A stretch of DNA of 64,000 bases. Source: Pampinifervens sp037481935. Its GTDB lineage: Bacteria > Aquificota > Aquificia > Aquificales > Aquificaceae. The notes below the pieces were generated by a model, which worked only from the letters and a program-made list of their open reading frames with translations, did not search any database and was not told where the DNA came from. Positions 1 through 8,124 of this stretch are shown piece by piece (the first letter of the stretch is position 1; every line of letters begins with the position of its first letter). The stretch spans positions 1 to 64,000 of the forward strand of contig NZ_JBJXCT010000006.1 in the NCBI RefSeq assembly GCF_046159715.1. Reading direction: 5' to 3'. The position numbers and the translations under genes were made by a program.

Positions 1-2
1 TC

Positions 3-59
3 TACATGGCGGTAATTTCTTACAATCTCCATAGGCTCTGGAGTGCAGGGATGCTATAA
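3..59 (+). pseudogene. 3' end of a probable IS transposase (partial)
   Basis: An open frame enters from the left edge and stops with TAA at 57-59. Its last residues include AVISYNLHRL, which resembles the C-terminal helix of DDE transposases of the IS4/IS5 type, commonly ending in something like AxxAYNLxRL. Only 18 residues are visible, so neither the family nor whether the upstream gene is intact can be decided. The position directly before a gene that lacks a normal start fits an insertion that removed that gene's 5' part. Confidence 0.35.
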
Positions 60-67
60 CTTGCAAC

Positions 68-3000
68 TTGCGTTATACCTACTTTGTGGAGAGGGGAAAG
101 GGCTATTACACCCTGAGGAAGGCCCTCCTTGAACTTGAGCTGAAAGACCTTCAGAGCCTGCAGAGAGCCTTCAGCACCGAAAGGCTTACAGAGAAGTTTT
201 TCAACGCCTACCGCTCCGCGGTCAACAGAATAAGGTCAGCTCTGGATAGAAGGATTGACCCGGGCAAAGCCCACGCCTTTGCACAGCAACTTCTTTCAAG
301 GATTATGTTTGTTTACTTCCTGCAGAAGAAGGGATGGCTCAAATGGAAAGACTATGTGCCAGACAGGGAATATATGCTGGGCTTCTGGAAAAGATACAGG
401 GTGCATGTTGAAGATAGTCCCCACCAGAAAGACACCTTCTTTTCAAAGTGGTTATCCAGCCTCTTTTTTGGAGCCTTTAACAAAAGGCTCTCCTTGGTGG
501 ACCAGAGCCTTCCGGAGGACATAAGGGAGTCTCTGGCTCTTATGCCTTACCTGAACGGTGGTCTCTTTACAAAGAACGAGCTTGACCTTATGGTGGAAAG
601 CCTTCCCGATGAGGTTTTTGAGTGGCTTTTTGAGCCAGACCCAACGGGCAGGGACGAACAGAAGGGCTTTTTACAGCTTTACAACTTTACCGTGGACGAG
701 TCCATGCCTCTGGACGAGGAGGTGGCAGTTGACCCTGAAATGCTTGGCAAGGTCTACGAATCTTTAATCGCAGAGGAGGAACGCTCTGGCAGTGGAATTT
801 TTTACACTCCAAGGCTTGAGATAGACTTTATGTGCCGTCTTGCCCTTACGGGCTATCTTGAGGAAAAGACAGGCATTGAACGGCGAAGGCTTCTGGATTT
901 TGTCTACAATCCTGAAACTGCGTGGCTTAGCCATGACGAGCTCAGGTCAATAAGAAGGTCCCTTGAGGAGCTGAAGGTGGTGGACCCGGCGGTTGGCTCT
1001 GCCTCTTTTCTGGTTGGCATGCTCAACATACTGGTTTCCCTGAACTCTGCCCTTATCAGGAATCTGGAGGGGAAGGAGCCCAACCTCTTTGCCCTGAAAA
1101 GAAAGATAGTGCAGGACAACCTGTATGGCGTGGATGTCAAGGACTGGGCGGTGATGGTGGGAGAGCTAAGGCTCTGGCTCTCTCTCGTTATAGAGAGCGA
1201 CGAAAAGGAGATGGACATATACACAAAGCCCCTGCTTCCCAACTTTTCCTTCAAGCTCAGACAGGGGGATTCTCTCATTGAGGAGGTGGGTGGCACGCCC
1301 CTGCTTTTGAGGGCAGAAGGTGCCTTCATACCCTCCAGGATAAAGAAAAAACTGCAGGAGCTCATAGATAGAAAAAACAGGTTCTACTCTGGAGAGTTCA
1401 GCTCAGACCTCAGAGAGCTTGAACAGATACACGAGCTTGAAAGAGAAATACTCCTTGAGGTCCTGAAAGAAAAGCTCCAGAACATAGAAAAAGACCTTCA
1501 AAAGCTCAAAAGAGACATTGAGCTTCTTTCTCAAAAGGACATGTATGCAGCTTCTCATCAAAAGGAAAGCCTTAAGGAGCTAAGAGAAAAAGAGAAACTT
1601 CTCAAGCAGGAAAAGGAAGAATACCAGAGGCTTGTGTCTGAAGTGGGTAAGAGTAAGTCAAAGGATTACTTTCTGTGGGAGATAGATTTTGCAGAAGTCT
1701 TTGAGAAGGGGGGCTTTGACATAGTCATAGGAAACCCGCCCTATGTAAGGCAGGAAGAAATAGCACCACCCCTTGAAAAGATGGAGAGACACTCAGAAGA
1801 GAGCTGGAAAGCCCTAAAAGAGCAATACAAGGAAAAGCTCCTGCAGTCTGTAAAAAGGCTCTGGGGCCATATAAACCTCTCAAAAAGAAGCGACCTGTAT
1901 GTTTACTTTTTCCTACATGGGCTTTCGCTCCTGAGAGAGGGAGGAATCCTTTGCTTTATCACCTCAAACTCCTGGCTGGATGTGGGCTACGGTGCGGGGC
2001 TTCAGGAGTTTTTCCTCAATAAGGCAAGGCTTGAGTATGTTATAGACAATCTGGTAAAAAGGTCCTTCAAAGAGGCGGATGTGAACACGGTAATAACTCT
2101 CGCCAGAAGAAGGCAGGAAGAGGAGGACTACAGAGTGCGTTTTGTATCCTTCAGAAGACTCTTTGAAGAGGTTAACAACGCCCAGACCCTCAAAGAACTG
2201 CATGAACTCAGAGAGGACAGCTTTGACCATTCCACCTGCAGGCTCATAATAAGACAGAAAAGCCAGCTCCTTCAGGAGGGCACAGAAGAAGATAACAGAT
2301 ACACCGGTAGCAAATGGGGCGGCAAGTACCTGCGCGCGCCGGAGATCTTCTTCACCATTCTGGAAAAGGGCAAAGGCAAGCTCGTGCGTCTCGGCGACAT
2401 CGCCGAAGTGCGTCGCGGCTTCACGACCGGTGCCAACGAGTTTTTCTACCTGAAGCCCATGGGGCTCAGCGTGAAGGAGGTGGTGGAGCTCTCTAAAAGA
2501 GACCCGGATGCCCCTGTGGCGGTGAGGAACTCTGCAGGATGGGAGGGTGAAATACCCGCAAGGTTCTTAAAACCTGTGGTAAAAAGCCCGAGGGAGCTAA
2601 AAAGTCTTGTTGTTCGCCTGGAAGACCTGAGCCATCTTGTGTTTATGTGCCACGGAAGGGAAAAGGAACTGAAAGACACTGAGGTATGGAAATACATAAA
2701 GTGGGGAGAAAAGCAGGGATACCACAAAAGACCTACATGCAGTTCAAGGGAAAGGTGGTGGGATTTGGGGGAGAGGGGTCTTAGCACTGCACTCTGGACA
2801 ATGACATATAGGGAGAGATTTTTTATTCCTCTCAACAAGGTGGCATTCGCTGATGCCCGTTTATACGATATCTACTGTAGTGAAGAATTGCTTCCGACCC
2901 TTAACAGCGCATACTGCCTTTTGTGGATTGAACTGCAGGCAAGAGGCTATGGTGGAGGTGGTGGCCCAGTTGATGTGAAGGTTTATGAGGTTAATGAGAT

Positions 3001-3274
3001 GCTAATACCAAGCCCTGAATTTGTTGATAGCAAAGAGGTGTATGAGCATATTTTTACCAGTAATAGCTCAGAAAGATTGTCAATATTCACCGAACTTGGC
3101 TTTGACCCCAGCAAGCCCATAAGGGAGCAGGAGCCAAACCCACTGCCCGACCGCAAAGCCATTGACGATGTGGTTTTTGATGCCCTCGGTCTCACAGAGG
3201 ATGAGAGAAGAGAAGTCTACTATGCCGTTGCCGAGCTTGTCCAAGCAAGGCTGGAGAAGGCAAGGAGTGTGTAG
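68..3274 (+). CDS. Type IIG (Eco57I-like) restriction-modification methyltransferase, probably 5'-truncated
   Basis: N6-adenine DNA methyltransferase with a fused specificity region. The SAM-binding motif DPAVGSASF lies near residues 307-315 and the catalytic NPPY motif is at 556-559. A coiled-coil linker (about 440-535) separates them, and a target-recognition region follows after about 745. Full-length relatives usually have a further nuclease domain of about 200 residues at the N terminus. Here the similarity starts almost directly with the helical segment (QRAFSTERLTEKFF, about residues 32-45). The frame is open upstream only to base 35, offering just TTG (68) or CTG starts and no clear ribosome binding site. 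Activity as a methylase is plausible; cleavage is doubtful. Residues about 745-800 use foreign-looking codons. Confidence 0.8.
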   Translation: MRYTYFVERGKGYYTLRKALLELELKDLQSLQRAFSTERLTEKFFNAYRSAVNRIRSALDRRIDPGKAHAFAQQLLSRIMFVYFLQKKGWLKWKDYVPDREYMLGFWKRYRVHVEDSPHQKDTFFSKWLSSLFFGAFNKRLSLVDQSLPEDIRESLALMPYLNGGLFTKNELDLMVESLPDEVFEWLFEPDPTGRDEQKGFLQLYNFTVDESMPLDEEVAVDPEMLGKVYESLIAEEERSGSGIFYTPRLEIDFMCRLALTGYLEEKTGIERRRLLDFVYNPETAWLSHDELRSIRRSLEELKVVDPAVGSASFLVGMLNILVSLNSALIRNLEGKEPNLFALKRKIVQDNLYGVDVKDWAVMVGELRLWLSLVIESDEKEMDIYTKPLLPNFSFKLRQGDSLIEEVGGTPLLLRAEGAFIPSRIKKKLQELIDRKNRFYSGEFSSDLRELEQIHELEREILLEVLKEKLQNIEKDLQKLKRDIELLSQKDMYAASHQKESLKELREKEKLLKQEKEEYQRLVSEVGKSKSKDYFLWEIDFAEVFEKGGFDIVIGNPPYVRQEEIAPPLEKMERHSEESWKALKEQYKEKLLQSVKRLWGHINLSKRSDLYVYFFLHGLSLLREGGILCFITSNSWLDVGYGAGLQEFFLNKARLEYVIDNLVKRSFKEADVNTVITLARRRQEEEDYRVRFVSFRRLFEEVNNAQTLKELHELREDSFDHSTCRLIIRQKSQLLQEGTEEDNRYTGSKWGGKYLRAPEIFFTILEKGKGKLVRLGDIAEVRRGFTTGANEFFYLKPMGLSVKEVVELSKRDPDAPVAVRNSAGWEGEIPARFLKPVVKSPRELKSLVVRLEDLSHLVFMCHGREKELKDTEVWKYIKWGEKQGYHKRPTCSSRERWWDLGERGLSTALWTMTYRERFFIPLNKVAFADARLYDIYCSEELLPTLNSAYCLLWIELQARGYGGGGGPVDVKVYEVNEMLIPSPEFVDSKEVYEHIFTSNSSERLSIFTELGFDPSKPIREQEPNPLPDRKAIDDVVFDALGLTEDERREVYYAVAELVQARLEKARSV

Positions 3275-3316
3275 GGACTTGCACTGTCTGGTATAACCAC
3301 CCTTAGGGTAGGAAAA

Positions 3317-4072
3317 ATGGAAGTTTTAAGGACCGACCTTGAGAGGCTGGGAGATATTTGGCTTTTTCAGAAGGTTCAGAGGATGAAAAACCTCCTGAAA
3401 ATTGCAGAACCGGATGAAGCTCTTTACAGAGAGCTAATGGTATCTCTCGGGTATCCAAAAAACAGGGTCCAGTTTCTCAACCTTGCGCTCCTCCTTCCCT
3501 TCAAAGAAATCAGGCTTCTAAAGACAAAGGACCTGATAAGAAAGGCTCTCCTATACAGGGCTGGGTTTGAGGAGAATGTGGACGAACTTCCCCCCTTTTT
3601 TGACCTATCTCTGAGGATGGAGAGGTTCCAGTGGGTGGAAAAGGGAATAAGACCGGCCAACCATCCTCGCAGAAGGCTTGAGGGTGCGTCTCTTTTTCTT
3701 GAGGAGCTTGCAGGGATAGGTGCTGTTAATTTTTTCCTGAGCAGAATAAAAGGCTGGAAAAGAAAGATAGAAAATTCAGTTGATGCCTCCGCCTTTGTAA
3801 GAAGGGTAATGGAACTTTCTGGAGTTGGTATTCAGAGAAGGCAGGAATCCTTTTTCAATGTTATCCTCCCCTTCTTCCTTGCCCTCTTTCCACGGGAAGT
3901 GGAGAGCCAGCTCAGGGTGGTCTTTGAGCTCCATCCACCCCTTGCCTCCAACTTTCTCATCAAGAGTTTTCTTCAGAAATACCCCCACATCCTTCCAGCC
4001 AGCACAAGAGAACACTTTGGCATCATAATGCTGATGAAGAACTCCAGAGGAGGGTCTATCAATACCCCTTGA
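3317..4072 (+). CDS. DUF2851 family protein, short form
   Basis: A 251-residue protein matching the C-terminal half of DUF2851 proteins. The visible pieces are YRELMVSLGYPKNR near residue 38 and the RPANHPRRRLEG segment near 112, which corresponds to the family's RPANFP-type signature. The function of the family is unknown. Full-length members are about 400 residues, so this one either represents a short subfamily or has lost its N-terminal half; only 42 bases separate it from the upstream methyltransferase, so no remnant is present. The ATG at 3317 is preceded by a GGTAGGA ribosome binding site. The stop codon overlaps the promoter of the rubrerythrin gene. Confidence 0.7.
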   Translation: MEVLRTDLERLGDIWLFQKVQRMKNLLKIAEPDEALYRELMVSLGYPKNRVQFLNLALLLPFKEIRLLKTKDLIRKALLYRAGFEENVDELPPFFDLSLRMERFQWVEKGIRPANHPRRRLEGASLFLEELAGIGAVNFFLSRIKGWKRKIENSVDASAFVRRVMELSGVGIQRRQESFFNVILPFFLALFPREVESQLRVVFELHPPLASNFLIKSFLQKYPHILPASTREHFGIIMLMKNSRGGSINTP

Positions 4073-4097
4073 CAAATGAAAAAAGTTTGCATATAAT
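4069..4097 (+). promoter_or_regulatory. Consensus sigma-70 promoter of the rubrerythrin operon
   Basis: TTGACA (4069-4074), a 17-base spacer and TATAAT (4092-4097) match the consensus exactly. The -35 box overlaps the stop codon of the preceding gene. The AAGGAGG ribosome binding site follows at about 4119-4125. It predicts strong constitutive expression. Confidence 0.9.
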
Positions 4098-4133
4098 ATA
4101 CATAACCAAAAACCTTAAAAGGAGGTGTTAACC

Positions 4134-4565
4134 ATGAGCAAGAGCCTGCAAGGCACAAAAACTCTTGAGAACCTCAAGCATGCCTTTGCCGGGGAATCCC
4201 AGGCAAACAGAAGGTATCTCTACTTTGCCAGAAAGGCGGACATTGAGGGATACCCAGACATAGCCAACATCTTCAGAGAAACAGCAGAGGGCGAGACAGG
4301 TCACGCCTTTGGCCACATTGAGTTCATGGAAAAGTATGGTGGCGGAGACCCTGCTACCGACATGCCCATAGGCACCATGGAGCAGAACCTTGAGGCTGCC
4401 ATAGCCGGCGAGACCTACGAATACACAGAGATGTATCCCGGCTTTGCAAGGGTTGCAAGAGAAGAGGGATTTGACGACATAGCGGAGTGGTTTGAGACCC
4501 TGGCAAGGGCAGAAAAGTCCCACGCAGGAAGGTTCCAGAAGGCTCTGGAGTCCCTGAAGGGATAA
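4134..4565 (+). CDS. Rubrerythrin-like diiron protein without rubredoxin domain
   Basis: A four-helix diiron peroxidase-type protein of 143 residues. The two ligand sets are visible as E21, ExxH at 54-57, E93 and ExxH at 127-130. The C-terminal rubredoxin domain of classical rubrerythrin is absent, as in sulerythrin-type proteins from thermophiles. The likely role is reduction of hydrogen peroxide in the cytoplasm, with electrons from another carrier. ATG 4134 is chosen because AAGGAGG lies 8 bases upstream; the in-frame GTG at 4125 lies inside that ribosome binding site. It is followed by a hairpin and an Fe-S oxidoreductase gene, a known neighbourhood for such proteins. Confidence 0.92.
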   Translation: MSKSLQGTKTLENLKHAFAGESQANRRYLYFARKADIEGYPDIANIFRETAEGETGHAFGHIEFMEKYGGGDPATDMPIGTMEQNLEAAIAGETYEYTEMYPGFARVAREEGFDDIAEWFETLARAEKSHAGRFQKALESLKG

Positions 4566-4581
4566 TCTTAGACCATATTTC

Positions 4582-4596
4582 GGGGGCTCTGCCCCC
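4582..4596 (+). other. GC-rich intercistronic hairpin
   Basis: GGGGGC, TCT loop, GCCCCC. No U-tract follows, so it is more likely a processing, stability or attenuation element between the rubrerythrin and Fe-S protein genes than a simple terminator. An AAGGAG ribosome binding site for the next gene follows 18 bases later. Confidence 0.6.
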
Positions 4597-4625
4597 CATT
4601 CCTAAAAAAACATAAGGAGTGAATC

Positions 4626-5915
4626 ATGCAAGAGTTTGCCCTCGGTGGAGTAAAGGATTTTGAGTTCAACATAAAAGACCCCAACTTCCTCAACGAACAG
4701 GCTCTATGGGAAGAGGCAAAGAGGGTTTATTCCAAGTGCAAAGACTGCAGGATGTGCGTCACTTACTGTCCCTCGTTCCCCGCTCTCTTTGATGCGGTGG
4801 ACAGACACGAGGATGACATAGAAAAGCTCTCAAAGGATGAGCTTGCCCTTCCCTTAGAGCTCTGTTTTCACTGCAAGCAGTGCTACTTTAAGTGTCCATA
4901 CACGCCACCCCATGAGTGGAGGATAGACTTTCCTCACCTTTCTTTGAGGTATAAGGTGTGGAAGTTCAAAAATAAGGGGGCAAAGCTCACCGATAAGCTC
5001 ATGCTAAACACGGACCTTGTGGGCAAGCTTTCAGTGCCCTTTGCACCCATAGTTAACAGAGTCAACAACATCCCCGCCTTCAGGGTAATCATGGAAGGCG
5101 TGATGGGTGTGGACAGAAGGGCGAAACTGCCACCCATAAACTCAGAGACCTTCACGAGCTGGTTCAGGAAAAACAGAAAGCCCGTGAAGGGAGAAAACGG
5201 CAAGGTGGCACTCTTTTACACATGCCTGCTCAACTACAACTACCTTGAGAGGGGAAAGGCACTTCTTAAAGTCTTTGAGAAGAACGACATTTATGTAGAG
5301 CTCCCAGAGCAGCAGTGCTGTGGCATCCCCTTCTTTGACATAGGGGACATAGATTCAGCCACCGAGAGGGCAAGGTATAATGTGCAGAGGCTAAAGCCCT
5401 ATGTGGATGCAGGCTTTGACATAGTGGTTCCAGTGCCTACATGTGCATTGCAGATAAAGTATGAATACCCTCTACTTCTGCCCGATGACCCGGATGTGAA
5501 AGCTGTATCAGAGAAGGTTTACGATGTGCACGAATACCTTTTCAAGCTCCACCAGGAAAAGAAGTTCAACAGGGACTTCAAGGTCTCCGTGGGAAGCATT
5601 GCCTATCACATACCTTGCCACCTCAAATCTCTGAACGTGGGATACAGGGCTCTGGCTCTTATGAGGCTCATACCCAACACAAAGGTCCAGCTAATTGAGA
5701 GATGCTCAGGGCATGACGGCACCTTTGGGGTTAGAAAGGAGACCTTTGACATGTCCATAAAAGTTGGCTCAAAGCTCTTTGAAGACATGAAAAACTCCAG
5801 TGCAGACCTCTATGTCTCCGACTGTCCCCTCTCGGGCAACCACATAGAGCTCATGACGGGCAAAAGGGTCTACCATCCCCTTGAAGTGCTTGCTATGGCA
5901 TACGGGGAGGACTAA
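4626..5915 (+). CDS. Fe-S oxidoreductase of the HdrD/GlpC type
   Basis: A 429-residue protein with two classical [4Fe-4S] motifs, C38-C41-C44-C48 and C80-C83-C86-C90, followed by two cysteine-rich CCG-type domains. The first CCG domain contains QQCCG and the second CSGHDG and DCPLSG, as in heterodisulfide reductase subunit D and glycerol-3-phosphate dehydrogenase subunit C. It probably relays electrons between a quinone or dithiol pool and a soluble partner. Its position behind rubrerythrin suggests it supplies electrons for peroxide reduction; this link is inferred from context only. ATG 4626 has an AAGGAG site 6 bases upstream. No transmembrane segment is evident, so any membrane contact would be peripheral. 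Confidence 0.85.
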   Translation: MQEFALGGVKDFEFNIKDPNFLNEQALWEEAKRVYSKCKDCRMCVTYCPSFPALFDAVDRHEDDIEKLSKDELALPLELCFHCKQCYFKCPYTPPHEWRIDFPHLSLRYKVWKFKNKGAKLTDKLMLNTDLVGKLSVPFAPIVNRVNNIPAFRVIMEGVMGVDRRAKLPPINSETFTSWFRKNRKPVKGENGKVALFYTCLLNYNYLERGKALLKVFEKNDIYVELPEQQCCGIPFFDIGDIDSATERARYNVQRLKPYVDAGFDIVVPVPTCALQIKYEYPLLLPDDPDVKAVSEKVYDVHEYLFKLHQEKKFNRDFKVSVGSIAYHIPCHLKSLNVGYRALALMRLIPNTKVQLIERCSGHDGTFGVRKETFDMSIKVGSKLFEDMKNSSADLYVSDCPLSGNHIELMTGKRVYHPLEVLAMAYGED

Positions 5916-5924
5916 AATAGGAGT

Positions 5925-6299
5925 GTGGAAAGGGCTCAAATTCTCTCTCTGATTGGTATTGCGATAGAGGAAGTTCTGCAAAAAGATTGCCTTGTAGTTT
6001 TTTACGGTTCCGTGCTCAGTGAGAGGTTCAGCAGGAGCTCCGATGTGGATGTGGGCATATTCTGCAAAGACCAGATAGAAGGAAAGGAATACATGAGGCT
6101 TCTCTCCCGTCTTGAAGAGCTCCCACTTCTGAGGGATGTAGAGCTCATTGACCTCTGGAGGGTTAAATCTGCTGAGTTTCTGGATAAAATAATTCAGGAG
6201 GGCTATTTTTGGAAAAGCTCAAAAGAGCTTATGACGCTTTTGAGAAGGCGTTTAGAAGATTTGAAAAAGAGAGCTTGCTCGGTGAGCTCATATACCTGA
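5925..6299 (+). CDS. MNT-type nucleotidyltransferase (antitoxin-like), C terminus out of frame
   Basis: A 124-residue protein with the minimal nucleotidyltransferase motif: G28-S29, ten residues, then D40-V-D42. Such MntA proteins AMPylate or otherwise neutralise HEPN toxins encoded next to them. The similarity to the family ends around residue 95 (LDKIIQEG). The remaining tail is basic and unlike the family, and overlaps the start of the HEPN frame by about 90 bases. The start is uncertain: GTG 5925 is only one base from AGGAG. The pair looks like a fused or partly deleted toxin-antitoxin unit. Confidence 0.7.
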   Translation: MERAQILSLIGIAIEEVLQKDCLVVFYGSVLSERFSRSSDVDVGIFCKDQIEGKEYMRLLSRLEELPLLRDVELIDLWRVKSAEFLDKIIQEGYFWKSSKELMTLLRRRLEDLKKRACSVSSYT

Positions 6300-6415
6300 G
6301 AAACAGGCTTGTGCATGTCTATGATGAGATGGAGACAAAGGCTCTCAGAAAAGAGCTTCTGAAAGAAGAAGTCTACGAACTTTTTAAAGAAGTGCTTTTC
6401 AAGCTAAAGCCATGA
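6209..6415 (+). CDS. Short HEPN domain protein (HepT-like), probably N-terminally truncated
   Basis: A 68-residue frame with the HEPN nuclease motif Rx4-6H, here R31-N-R-L-V-H36 followed by VYDE as in HepT toxins. Normal HepT proteins have about 110-140 residues, so the first helices are missing. The only start is TTG at 6209, inside the nucleotidyltransferase gene and at a TTTTT run. A -1 shift at this run would join the nucleotidyltransferase and HEPN parts into one continuous protein. The stop overlaps the ATG of selB (ATGA). It may be an inactive remnant. Confidence 0.6.
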   Translation: MEKLKRAYDAFEKAFRRFEKESLLGELIYLRNRLVHVYDEMETKALRKELLKEEVYELFKEVLFKLKP

Positions 6416-8124
6416 GATACTTCCCCCTTGGCATCGCCGGGCACGTGGACCATGGCAAGACCTCCCTTGTGAGAGCCCTCACTTCCATAGACACGGACAG
6501 GCTACCGGAGGAAAAGAGAAGGGGCATGAGCATAGACATAGGCTTTGCCTTTCTGGACTTTCCAGAGAAGAGCCTGAGGGTGGAGATAATAGACCTGCCT
6601 GGGCATGAGAGGTTCATAAAAAACGCCATATGCGGTCTTGCTCCCGTGTGGGGGCTTCTGCTCCTTGTGGATTCAGGGGAAGGTGTTATGCCCCAGACGG
6701 TGGAGCACACAAGGCTTGCAAAGAGCTTTGGTATAGAGGATGTGCTCCTTGTGCTTACAAAGGCTGACAGGGTGGACGAAGAAACCCTCGAGCTGGCAAG
6801 GGAAGAAGCCCTTCAGATGCTGAACCGTGAAGGTGTAAGGGTTTCCGGTGTTTTTCCCCTTTCCGCCGTCACCGGCTACGGGCTTGAAGAGCTCAAAAGT
6901 GGTATCCTTGAGTATGCGGAGAGAAACTTCAGAGACAAAGAAGGGGAGCTCTTCAGGTTTCTGGTGGATTCTGCCTTCAGCGTGAAGGGCTACGGGACCG
7001 TTTTGAGGGGGAGCTGTATATCTGGCAGGGTTCTGGAGGGTGATATTCTTACCCTTGAGCCTCTGGGAAAGACATGCAGGGTAAGGAGGATGCAGAACCA
7101 CGGAGTGTTTGTAAAAGAGGGCAGGGCGGGCGAGAGGCTTGCCCTTAACATTCCAGAGCTGGAGCCTCATGAGGTGGAGAGGGGATGCTTCCTGGTAAAG
7201 GGTATAAAGAGCTCAAAAAAGCTTCTGGTAAGGCTAAAGGGCAACCCGCCCAGAGGTCTGGGCTATGCCTTCTTCGGTATGAGGGAGGTCCCCGTCTACG
7301 TAAGTGGTATCTCTGAGGATGTGTGTATCTTCAGGCTCTCTGAGCCCGTGCCTGCAGTGAGGGGAGACAGGGGACCTCTTCTTAACTCTTCTGGTGAGCT
7401 GGTGGGAGGCTATGAAGTGCTCCATCCCTTTCCTGTGAGAGTTTCAAAGAGGTTTATCAGAGAAAACCTCTCCCTTCTCCAGAGTGAGCCACTTGAGTAT
7501 CTACTTTTAGAGAGTGGTCTGAAGGGATTGAGCCTTAAGGAGGTATTTTCCTTTTATGGAAAGCCCCTTCAGCCCCCAAGGGCTCCTGAGGTTGAGGGAA
7601 GGTTCTACCATCAGGAGGTGCTTGCACTACTTACCAAAAGACTTAAGGAGCTTCTCAGAGAGAAAGGTGGAGTTATTTCCCTTTCGGAGGCGGTGTCAAG
7701 GCTGAAGACCTCGGAGGGTTTGCTTGAGTTCATTTTGAAAAACGTAAAGGATATCAGGCTGATTGAGGGCTATGTGGTGGATGCAAAAGCTTCAGGACCG
7801 GAGGAGCTTGAGGGCTACAGAAGGCTCATAGAGCTTCTTTCGGAGGGCATAAGGGAAGAGAAAGAGCTTGAACCCTACAGGGAGTATCTATCTCTTGCAG
7901 TAAGAAAGGGTAGAGTCTACAGCCTTGGAGACTATCTTTATGTATCAAAAGAGCTCTTTGAGGAATACGTGAAAAGGCTAAGGGCTGTAGGTAGAGAGTT
8001 TACCCTGCAGGAGGCAAAGGAGGTTCTGGGTTTTACAAGAAAATACCTCATACCTCTGCTGGAACACATGGACAGGCTTGGCATAACAAGAAGAGAAGGA
8101 GAAAGGAGGGTCTTTCTGAGATGA
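6412..8124 (+). CDS. selB: Selenocysteine-specific translation elongation factor SelB
   Basis: A GTPase of 570 residues that delivers selenocysteyl-tRNA to UGA codons marked by a SECIS hairpin. The P-loop GHVDHGKTS is at residues 10-18, followed by the switch-region RGMSIDIGF, DLPGHE and LTKAD motifs. EF-Tu-like domains II and III follow, then a C-terminal series of winged-helix segments (about 370-570) that bind mRNA. The length is close to the bacterial norm of about 600. The start overlaps the HEPN stop and the stop overlaps the selA start (both ATGA), so selB and selA are translationally coupled. Confidence 0.95.
   Translation: MRYFPLGIAGHVDHGKTSLVRALTSIDTDRLPEEKRRGMSIDIGFAFLDFPEKSLRVEIIDLPGHERFIKNAICGLAPVWGLLLLVDSGEGVMPQTVEHTRLAKSFGIEDVLLVLTKADRVDEETLELAREEALQMLNREGVRVSGVFPLSAVTGYGLEELKSGILEYAERNFRDKEGELFRFLVDSAFSVKGYGTVLRGSCISGRVLEGDILTLEPLGKTCRVRRMQNHGVFVKEGRAGERLALNIPELEPHEVERGCFLVKGIKSSKKLLVRLKGNPPRGLGYAFFGMREVPVYVSGISEDVCIFRLSEPVPAVRGDRGPLLNSSGELVGGYEVLHPFPVRVSKRFIRENLSLLQSEPLEYLLLESGLKGLSLKEVFSFYGKPLQPPRAPEVEGRFYHQEVLALLTKRLKELLREKGGVISLSEAVSRLKTSEGLLEFILKNVKDIRLIEGYVVDAKASGPEELEGYRRLIELLSEGIREEKELEPYREYLSLAVRKGRVYSLGDYLYVSKELFEEYVKRLRAVGREFTLQEAKEVLGFTRKYLIPLLEHMDRLGITRREGERRVFLR

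Noticed and set aside
4575..4600. Rho-independent terminator after rubrerythrin
   Set aside because: The stem is strong, but the downstream bases are ATTCCTAAAAAAAC with no U-tract in the transcript, so a classical terminator is not supported on either strand with certainty.
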